DNA of 64,000 nt, from contig CM065802.1 in assembly GCA_033398695.1 (NCBI GenBank), forward strand, positions 203,875,096 through 203,939,095. The letters run 5' to 3'. Source of the DNA: Orobanche coerulescens. Lineage: Eukaryota > Streptophyta > Magnoliopsida > Lamiales > Orobanchaceae. Shown in pieces: positions 56,201 to 64,000 of the stretch (position 1 is its first letter; each line of letters begins with the position of its first letter). The notes under the pieces were generated by a model, which was not told the origin of the DNA, ran no database searches, and worked only from the letters and a program-made list of their open reading frames with translations. Position numbers and translations under genes: made by a program.

Positions 56201-57240
56201 TACGTCCCCGATATCGAAGGCGCCGTACTGGATGGCCCCGACCGAAATGCAGGAATTAAAGAACCAACTTGAAGAGTTGTTCGAGAAGGGTTATATTCGA
56301 CCGAGTGCGTCCCCGTGGGGAGCACCAGTGTTATTTGTCAAGAAGAAGGATGGTTCATTCCGCTTATGTATTAATTATCGGGAGTTGAACAGGGTGACGA
56401 TCAAGAATAAGTATCCCTTACCCCGTATTGACGATCTCTTAGATCAACTTCAGGGAGCTTCAGTATTTTCCAAGATCGACTTAAGATCTGGGTATCATCG
56501 GGCCATGGATTCGAGAGTCGGATATCGCGAGGACGGCGTTTCGAACACGCTATGGTCATTATGAGTTTATGGTTATGCCGTTCGGATTGACTAATGCACC
56601 TGCGGTATTCATGGAATTAATGAATCGGGTTTTCATCGACTTTTTGGATCAGTTTGTTGTTGTCTTCATCGACGACATTTTGATTTATTCTCGTGACCGG
56701 GAGGAACACGAGTTCCACCTTCATCAAGTGCTAGACGTGTTGAGACGAGAACAACTTTATGGGAAGTTTTCTAAATGTGAGTTACGGATGTCCAAGTGAC
56801 CTTTCTCGGACATGTAATTTCATCGACGGAGTTCGTGTCGATCCTCGAAGACGGAGGCTATTCGAGATTGGCTATCTCCGAAGAACGTTAAGGAAATCCA
56901 AGTTTCCTGATTAGCGGGTTATTATCGGCGATTTGTAGAGGGATTTTCTCGAATCGCTCAACCCTTAACGAACCTTTGCGGAAGGATAAGAAATACACTT
57001 GGTCCGAACCTTGTCAACGGAGTATTGAGGAACTCAAGAGCCGGTTAATTTCAGAAACTGTACTTTCCTTACCGCAGGGACGGAAGGATTTGTGGTCTAT
57101 AGTGATGCGTCGGACGGTGGTCTCGGATGTGTGCTCATGCAACGGGAAGGTTATTGCCTATGCTTCACGGCAATTGAGACCTTACGAGGTTAATTATCCG
57201 ACCCACGACTGGAGCTAGCAAACGTGGTTTTAGGTTTGAA
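56201..57240 (+). pseudogene. Gypsy reverse transcriptase and RNase H
   Basis: [51 protein letters not shown], a frame change near 56505 and a TGA at 56562, then [20 protein letters not shown] and the catalytic FIDDILIYS near 56670. RNase H (56976-57218): the first-Asp region is shifted out of frame (expected near 57095), but GKVIAYASRQLRPYEVNYPT is clear. At least four frame changes. The order PR-RT-RH-INT identifies Ty3-gypsy. Confidence 0.85.
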
Positions 57241-58967
57241 AATTTGGCGTCAATATCTTTATGTCGTTACCCGATATTCACCGATCATAAGAGCTTAAAG
57301 TATATATTTACTCGTAGGAGTTAAATATGCGTCGAGACAGTGGTTGGAATTAATCAAAGATTATGATATTGAGATCCTCTACCACCCGGCAAGGCGAACG
57401 TTGTCGCGACGCCTTGAGTCGTAAGTCCGCTCAGAATGATGCTTACCCGTTTAAGGTTCGAAGGAGCTTCAGGAATTCCTTAGACCCGAGATCGAGGTCC
57501 AGCTCACGAGTTCGGGCGGCTTTGTATGTTAGAGATTTCATCGTCACTCGAGGAGGAAATCGAGAGAATCAGGATCGGACCCATCATTGTTGCGCATCCG
57601 AGAGGATGTGGCTCAGGGGAAAGCCCTGGATTTGTGGTCCACGAGGATGGACTTTTGAGGTTTAAGAATCGGTTGTGCGTCTGCGAATGACGAGTTGAAA
57701 AACTCGATTTTGACAAAGCTCATGCTACTCCTTATTCTGTTCATCCGGGTCTAGCAAGATGTACAAGGACTTGAAACAAAATTACCGGTGGAGTAATATG
57801 AAGCGAGAAGTCGCAGAATTTGTTTCGAGATGCTTAACTCACAACAAGTAAAGATTGAACATCGCGATCGGCGGTATGTCAAAACCCCTTCCTATTCCCG
57901 AGTGGAAGTGGGAAGACATTTCTATGGATTTCATCACGAGTTTGCCGACGAGTCGTCAGGCATGAACACGACCGGGTGATCGTGGACCGCTAACCAAATC
58001 AGCTCATTTCCTTGAAATCAAGGAAACGTGGGGTCCCGAGAGACTTGCTCAACTGCTCATCAAAGAGATAGTCGACCGCACGGTACTCTAAAAGTATCGC
58101 TTCCGATCGTGACGGACGGTTTGTGTCGCATTTTGGAAATCGACCATCGTGCTATGGGAACTCGGCTTAATCTCGATCGCTTTTCATCCTCGGTCAGACG
58201 GGACAATCAGAGAGGACCATTCGGACATTAGAGGACATGTTGAGGGCATGTCCTCGATTGGAAAGACGATTGGGAAGCCCAACTACCATTGATCGAGTTC
58301 ACGATAATAATAGTTGGCATGCTTCGATCAAGATGGCACCTTACGAGGCCTTGTATGGTCGTTGTCGATCTCCGTTGTGTTGGGACGACTTATCGAATCA
58401 ATCGGCACCGAGCCCGATATGCTTATAGCCGCCCGTGAGAAGGTAGCTTTGATCGAGTCGCTTGTTGACCGCCGAGTCGGCGTAAATCATATGCGTATAA
58501 CCGTCGCCGACCATTAGAGTTCGAGGCCGGTGACCATGTGTTGGTCAAGGTATCCCCGAGTCGTGGTATCTTCCATTTTGGGAAGAGGGAAAGTTGAGTC
58601 CGAGATTCATTGGACCGTTTGAGATTTTGGATCGAGTGGGCGAGTTAGCTTATCGATTGGCTTTACCTCCGGCGTTGAGCCGAATTCATAATGTGTTTCA
58701 TGTCTCTCGATTGCGGAAGTATGTTGCCGACCCGAGTCACATACTTCGCCTGACGAAATCGAGATCGCCGACGATCATTCATATGAGGAACGTCCTATAC
58801 GAGTTTTAGAGCGGCGAATCAAGCGGTTGAGGAATAAGACGATTCCTTTGGTTAAAATTCGGTGGTCTAGACACGGAGTCGAAGAGGCTACTTGGGAAAC
58901 CGAGGATAGTATGCGGGAGAGTTATCCCGAGTTGTTTGACCCTTAGTTTCGGGACGAAACTCTTTTA
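57241..58967 (+). pseudogene. Gypsy integrase and C-terminal chromodomain-like tail
   Basis: Pieces in several frames: HPGLARMYKDLKQ and NMKREVAEFVSRCLT (zinc-binding region, 57740-57840), the catalytic core around 57900-58330 in scattered frames, [20 protein letters not shown] then [20 protein letters not shown] (58605-58740), and finally a short chromodomain-like tail (KIRWSRHGVEEATWETED, then YPELFDP) ending in TAG at 58946. That tail is characteristic of the Tekay clade. Many indels. Confidence 0.75.
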
Positions 58968-58977
58968 AGGGGGTGTA
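58948..58977 (+). promoter_or_regulatory. Gypsy polypurine tract
   Basis: TTTCGGGACGAAACTC then TTTTAAGGGGGTGTA, the usual purine tract before the 3' LTR of plant chromoviruses; primes plus-strand DNA synthesis. Confidence 0.85.
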
Positions 58978-61436
58978 TGTAATACCTTGTAATTCAAGAA
59001 TTATCACTCAAGAATTATCATTCAAGATTTATCATTCAAGAATTGATACTCAAGAATTTCATTCATTATTGATCATTTGTCACTCGATTCGGTCATGGTA
59101 TTCATCATTCGTGAGTAATTGTATCGTGTATCGATCGTCATTCATCATTAACTGATTGGAGTTTCGTGCCGTGTGTTTATCATCATTGTCATTTTCGTTG
59201 CAAGTCGTGCTTGAGGAGTAGCGCACGCTACATACTCCTTTTAGCGACGCTAATTGGGTATAGGTAGCGCACGCTACCGCCGCCTTTAGCGCACGCTAAG
59301 GTTATTGGCCGCACCCGTAAGGTACTGGACTGCAGGTGAGAATATTTGTAGCGCACGCTACGAGTGGTAAGTAGCGCGCGCTAACGGGTCGTAGTAGCGC
59401 ACGCTATATGTGTGGAGTAGCGCGCTAGGGGCGGATCGAGCTGAGTCCGGGCTACCGGATCGCACCGGTTTATTCATAGCGCGCTATGCATTGTTGTTAG
59501 CGTACGCAACCGATATATTAGCGCACGCTAAATAATGGTTGTAGCGCACGCTATCGAGGTTAGATCAGAGGGCAAATGATTTTCTGGACTCCAGTACTGG
59601 GCGTCAAATATTTCGCTAGCGCACGCTAACAATGGATATTAGCGCACGCTAGTAGTATGGCCGTAGCGCACGCTACAAAGAGGTACGTAGCGCGCGCTAC
59701 CGTGTTCGGACAGTGGGTACTGGACTACCCAAATTACTCGTTAGCGCACGCTATGCACAAGGGCTAGCGCACGCTAACCTGGATCGAGTATAAATCGATG
59801 CTTTAGTCGAGTTCGTCATTTTTCATCTCATTTCACTCCTTCGGTATTTTTGGCGATTTGAGCGATTCGGAGAGGATTCTTCGAGGTGTAATCATCAATC
59901 ATCATCTTCAAGCTCATCTTTCGGATTGATCATCATTTCATCATCTTCATCACATCGAATCAAAGGTATTAATTTCTTGGATCTAGAATTTGGATTTTGG
60001 GTTTTTCCTTCCGATTTCTTCGTAAGCTCGGATTATCCTTGGAATATGTTAGTTATGGATTATCTACTTGATAAATATATTCCTACGGATTTAATGGTTA
60101 TTTTCGAATTGTTTTCAAGAACCCTTGGGGTTGACTTGATTAATCGGGGATTTTCCGATTGATGTCGTTATAATCATGAATTATGGATTCCTAATGGATT
60201 ATTGATATCATTGAAGTGTTTTGTTAGTTCGAAATACTCATTTTGGTGTGGTTTCGACATATTCGGATTGGATATTTTCAAGTTGTGCGGTCGGTTATGT
60301 ATTCGTTGGAATGCCTATGAGTTTGATTATCGTTGTTTCGACCTTTGGGTTAGTCGTGTTTGTGGTTGGATACGTGTATTGAACGATTGTTGGTAATTAT
60401 TGTTATTCAAGGTTGTTCGAGCGATCGGTATCTTGGTTAGACGTTGTTCGTGGACGGACATTCTTCATCGGTATTGTGTAAGTTAAATCTTACTCGGTTA
60501 AAAGGATACTCATTCCTTTTGTTGTTGATTGCTCATAATCATAATTCATTCATCATAATATTAATCATTTTGAGACTTGTAAGTGTCGAATAATCATTTC
60601 ATTCACGAGGAACGACGGTTCCAAATCTTTTCATTGGTTTGTCAATCACGTCACTATTACTTTCATATCGGTGAGTCATCTTGGCCTTGTCTAATTATTA
60701 TTCATTGGTTTTCATCATGGTCATTCTCGTTCATGTGACCTTCCGGTTCATATTGCGTGGCCGGTGTGGTCCGTGTGGAATTTTTAGTCGGGCACATGAT
60801 GGTCATGTATTGGGTTCACCGATACATCGGACCGTGCACACGGTAACGCTTACCTCCGTGAGACTAATTAGGTACAAGGACGGGTGTGTCCGGTCATTCG
60901 TCTTGTACACTTGCACAGTGACATTACGGGCGTACTATGATGCTCCTCTTCACGTAATTCATAATTAAGAATATTTCATCACTTGATTAATTCATGATTG
61001 TGTAATTTCAACTCTTGAGGATTGTTGTTCTGTAATCGGCCCGTTGGGGGATTTTGTTTTCGTGTCACGGCAAGGCAAAGGCACGGAAGAGCATGTTGAC
61101 GGCGACGAGTCCAGTGATACTAGTAGGGGCCCCGCTTTTCCGTTTGTTTCAGTCATTTAAGTCATTTCAGTTATTCTGTCACTTGTACTTTTCCGCTGCA
61201 AAATTCCGTCTGAGATGTTCATTTATTCAGGGTGGTGTATTTTATCTCCATATAAAATATACTAGTATTCTGTTTCGTCCTGGTGTAATGTACTTAAACT
61301 CCTCATCGGAGTATTTGGTAATATAATGTGGTTCGGAACTACAATTATATTATTTAATTCATCATTTTCATTCGCCTGGTGGGTCCCAGTCAGGGATCCA
61401 CGGCACTGTAATATCCGCCTAGTTTGGGGTGTTACA
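58978..61436 (+). mobile_element. Gypsy 3' LTR (2459 bp)
   Basis: TGTAATACCTTGTAATTC to TTTGGGGTGTTACA. Colinear with the 5' LTR, including the palindrome array (59218-59780), but with short losses: one motif lacks a base and two perfect palindromes are shortened to TAGCGCGCTA. Many differences fall at CAG/CTG positions of the 5' copy. Confidence 0.9.
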
Positions 61437-61446
61437 CTCACAACGG
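61437..61446 (-). mobile_element. Last bases of the interrupted Sirevirus 5' LTR
   Basis: CTCACAACGG continues the LTR broken at 51357 and matches 30241-30250; the similarity ends here. Confidence 0.6.
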
Positions 61447-61893
61447 TCTCGCGTCTCAGTTCACACACGCAAATGTATACGCAAACGTTAAAATTGATAG
61501 TTCGGTGGACCGGACCAAACGGTGCAAAATAGTTTGGTCCGATGATCAAAAGGCTTAAAAGCCCATTTAATCAATTATTCCTTAGATATGATGTAAACCT
61601 ATGTCGAAAATCTGACAAAGACACAAATTTATCATCATTTATCTCATTCTTTTCATTTCCCGGCAACTTCCGTCCATTTAATTCAGTCACTCGTAAAATA
61701 TTTGAAATGTTTAGTCAAACGGTTCGACTCGATTCGCAAAAGTTCGGCTAGGTTCGAGGTGTTCAAACGTATACTCAAACGTTAAATTCTAAAATTCGAC
61801 ACTTCAAACGTATTTGAACCTAAGGTTCGATATTTTCAAACGTATACTCAAACGTACCATAGTTCGGTATAGTTCGATTTGTTTACAGCCCTA
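61447..61893. mobile_element. hAT-like MITE remnant with right terminus
   Basis: Repeated CAAACGTATACTCAAACGT and GTTCGGTATAGTTCG text, ending TTTACAGCCCTA, the inverse of the common plant hAT MITE start TAGGGCTGTAAA. The left terminus is missing. It abuts a copia LTR fragment directly. Confidence 0.5.
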
Positions 61894-62122
61894 CCCGTGA
61901 TGTGTATTACCTAATACTGATTAGATATGTATCATAGATGGTAGGGATTCTAGATCCTTCTAGAGGTAGTAAGATTCTGCTTGATGTCTTTCCTTGTAAG
62001 GAATCTTATGTATGGAAGGAGTCTCATTGTAAAGCTTATATAATGGCCCCTCTATCAATGTTATCAATACAATGCTTTACATCTTTTGCCTTCTACTGTT
62101 TCTTTACTACTTTTCCTGAAAC
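61894..62122 (+). mobile_element. Copia LTR, copy 3 (5' end missing)
   Basis: CCCGTGATGTGTATTACC to CCTGAAAC matches 2583-2797 and 25773-25983. The first ~20 bp are replaced by the MITE end, suggesting the MITE inserted into this LTR. No primer-binding site follows. Confidence 0.75.
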
Positions 62123-62380
62123 TATTTTGTCGTTACGTATAAGCGGGGACTTAGTGCACGTCTTGAAACTGGTGAGTATTGGCATTTTTGGCCTTGTACC
62201 TCCAAAATGGATTTTATGATGGGACTTTGAAAATGGATTTTATTTAAGTCTTTGAGTATTTTTTGAAAGATATCGCTGTCATCACCTCTTGGGCATATTT
62301 GAAATAATTTTTTATGGGTTTCGATGCGGGACCTGCATTGCTATAATATTTCCAGATAGCTCTGGGGGTGTTACAATTTA
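62123..62380. other. Spacer
   Basis: No feature recognised. Confidence 0.4.
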
Positions 62381-63112
62381 TATTAACAATAATTTTATAT
62401 ATCATAAGCATTATGATTGTTTATTTTGGTATTATTATTAATTCTTGTAGTAATATAAATAATAATTATTGTTGTTGTATATATTATTTTGTAATATGAT
62501 TAATCACTAGGACTGTTTTTCATATTAATTAATGTTATAAGTAATATCATATATAATTATTATTATTATTAGATCTTATTTTTATTATTATTGCTAATAT
62601 TGTTGTTGTAAAGAAATAATTAGTATTGTTGTATATATTATTATCTAATTTTATTATTAGGTACTATTATTAGTATCGATATTATCAATGGTTTTATATA
62701 TAATTTATAGTATTACTAATAATTTTATTATAGTTATTATCATTATTATTATTATTTATGTCAAAATTATCAATAGTCATATATCATTTCTAGTATTATA
62801 AATAATTTTTTATTATTACTATTATTATTGTATATTAGTAAATCTATTGTTGTTGTGTTTATTGTTATGTGATATTATCATTATTCTTTATACTAATATT
62901 ATAATTATTATTCTCTATTGTTTCGTTGTAATATATTATTATTGTTTTATAATATTTATTGGTATTATTATTATTATTCAAGAATTCACTTGCCATTTAG
63001 TAATTCAAAGACACTTTAGCTTTACTTGGATTCAAAGACAAAGACATTCTTCAAAGAAAATTCAGTTCGTTTAGTTTAGTTCAGCAAAATCTAACTCAAA
63101 AGAACAGAGCCT
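62381..63112. mobile_element. Harbinger-like MITE, left end missing
   Basis: Long (ATT)n core and a right arm TTCAGTTCGTTTAGTTTAG leading to CTCAAAAGAACAGAGCC, then TAA. The terminus is the same family as 9055-9989. No matching left terminus was found. Confidence 0.5.
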
Positions 63113-63446
63113 AAATCACAACAACTCTTCTCCCGATGTACAACATCGATCGTTATGAGCGTGCTGCGTGATAGAGCAAGAAATAATAACATGAATTATA
63201 TTACCCCTAAGTTAATATTACATCATATACTCAAATTTTTAGAAGGCATTCTAATAATGCCAAAAATCCTACATGAATCTGATTCTCCATTTTTTTTTTC
63301 AAAAAAGAAAAATCAAGTAAACACAAAACTATAGTAGGAAACCATTTTTATAGACCCGATTTTCTAGAACATATCCCTATTCTCAGCCATAAATTATCCG
63401 AAACTTGGGATTTTCCTAATTTTCCTAATTTAACCTGTTTCATCCT
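63113..63446 (+). other. Putative promoter region of the gene at 63506
   Basis: No transposon signature; ordinary AT-rich upstream DNA. Confidence 0.35.
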
Positions 63447-63453
63447 TATATAA
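63447..63453 (+). promoter_or_regulatory. TATA box
   Basis: TATATAA, 53 bp before the ATG at 63506; a start site near 63480 would give a leader of about 25 bases (ACCAAAATTTAAGGAAAAAAC). Confidence 0.45.
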
Positions 63454-63505
63454 CGAGTACTACTATACTAGGTCACCAAACAAACCAAAATTTAAGGAAA
63501 AAACA

Positions 63506-63619
63506 ATGTCAGTTTTCAGAATGTCTCTCACATGCATTTCCACTCCTAAATATATATTGCCCAATAGTGCATGGATTTCCAGGGGATTTGTATCTGCCTC
63601 GACGCCAAACCAACAAGCT
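63506..63619 (+). CDS. First exon of a host gene, possible organelle-targeted protein (partial)
   Basis: ATG in the context AAAAAACAATGTC, then 38 codons ending exactly at a strong donor GTAAGT (63620). The peptide MSVFRMSLTCISTPKYIL and the following ISRGFVSASTPNQQ is rich in Ser, Thr and Arg with almost no acidic residues, as in chloroplast or mitochondrial presequences; RGFVSAS resembles a mitochondrial cleavage site. A tiny next exon at 63711-63734 (between GATAG and GTAGTC) is possible but weak. The rest lies beyond the window. Family not recognised; no stop or repeat argues against it. Confidence 0.45.
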
Positions 63620-64000
63620 GTAAGTCACAATATTTTTAAGTTCCATTGTTTTTGTTGTCGGTATTATTGGTGTATAATATACACTGTTTCTTGGGTCTTT
63701 CTTGGGATAGAGAAGTTGCAGTACCCGTATACAGGTAGTCATCTTATATTTATTAGATCAAGTTAAAATTAATCATTATTGTTGTTCATTAATACTACAA
63801 TCTATTTCTTGTATTAAGAGTCGTTCAGACCCGTGCGATGCACACAGTTTGTATAAAATTATTCCGTACATAATGTTCAGCGTAAATCGTTAAAGTATAA
63901 ATCTAATTGTGTATTCGCAAAGCATGTAATGTTCAGCGTAAATCGTTGAAGTATGAATCTAATCGTGCAATTTTATGCGTTTATGTAGAAATGGTTTTGA
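63620..64000 (+). other. Likely intron with MITE or Helitron-like remnant
   Basis: Begins GTAAGTCACA. Around 63829 the text ACCCGTGCGATGCACAC resembles the hairpin near 19205. No other coding signal to the end of the window. Confidence 0.35.
63871..63982. repeat. 56-bp tandem repeat, two copies
   Basis: TAATGTTCAGCGTAAATCGT starts at 63871 and again at 63927, with few differences through TCTAATYGTG. Confidence 0.8.

Larger units (their letters stand above)
51358..61436 (+). mobile_element. Ty3-gypsy (Tekay-like chromovirus) element, 10.08 kb, with 5-bp duplication
   Basis: Complete outline: LTRs 51358-53845 and 58978-61436, primer-binding site, gag, protease, RT, RNase H, integrase, chromodomain-like tail, polypurine tract, and a perfect CTCAC duplication (51353-51357, 61437-61441). 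The LTRs are closely similar, so insertion looks recent. Yet the coding region has many small indels and stops, and LTR differences cluster at CAG/CTG trinucleotides. Either decay was rapid or the consensus sequence contains errors. Confidence 0.9.

Noticed and set aside
62381..63112. ATT-rich stretch as a matrix attachment region or replication origin
   Set aside because: The right terminus identifies it as a truncated MITE; AT-richness alone is not evidence.
63506..63766. Reading the 86-codon plus-strand frame straight through
   Set aside because: The frame is protein-like only up to the GTAAGT donor at 63620; beyond it the translation becomes Cys/Tyr/Ile-rich as in introns.

Overview
This window is plant nuclear DNA dominated by transposable elements. 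The signs are AT-rich spacers, spliced genes with GT/AG introns, plant-type Ty1-copia (Sirevirus-like) and Ty3-gypsy (Tekay-like chromovirus) LTR retrotransposons, an L1 LINE with a C-terminal RNase H, CACTA, FAR1-type Mutator-like (MULE), hAT and Harbinger-like DNA elements, and fragments of plant gene families. I cannot name the species. There is no rRNA, tRNA, CRISPR array or bacterial operon. Almost every long open frame belongs to a transposon, and most are broken.

Layout. 1-2798: the decayed 3' end of a copia element and its 236-bp LTR; this LTR recurs at 25754-25984 (with a primer-binding site) and 61894-62122. 3726-7174: a CACTA element carrying the start of a TNP2-like transposase, interrupted by a gypsy LTR. 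7857-9989: a hAT MITE with a second hAT MITE nested in it, then a Harbinger-like MITE with a foldback MITE nested in it. 10145-14975: a MULE with a frameshifted FAR1/SWIM transposase and, converging on it from the other terminus, an intact two-exon gene for a 112-residue GRF-zinc-finger membrane protein. 15585-17066: a hAT deletion derivative inserted in a lysine-rich exon. 17601-18408: an L1 ORF1 fragment. 18417-25467: a 7-kb composite bounded by hAT termini and near-perfect 8-bp duplications. It holds exon-intron fragments of three unrelated host genes (purple acid phosphatase, an RCC1-repeat protein, a malectin-domain kinesin), all on the minus strand, together with a Helitron-like 3' terminus.

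29246-61446 is one nested cluster. A minus-strand Sirevirus-like element (3' LTR 29246-30512; an additional 3' ORF; int and gag 46548-50247; 5' LTR from 50357) meets a plus-strand relative (LTR 33271-34448, gag, int, start of RT to 46532). The plus copy's gag is split by a 7.65-kb L1 LINE with a 14-bp target duplication. The plus and minus copies meet head to head at a 15-bp filler. The minus element's 5' LTR is split by a 10.08-kb gypsy element (51358-61436) with 2.5-kb LTRs and a perfect 5-bp duplication.

The most unusual signal is in the gypsy LTR. Eighteen copies of a 12-bp near-palindrome (TAGCGCRCGCTA) lie 23-24 bp apart in groups of four, end in a final pair, and are followed one period later by the TATA box. 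The older gypsy LTR at 4690-6583 keeps the same spacing. The window ends with what looks like the promoter and first exon of a real host gene at 63447-63619, encoding an organelle-targeting-like N terminus.
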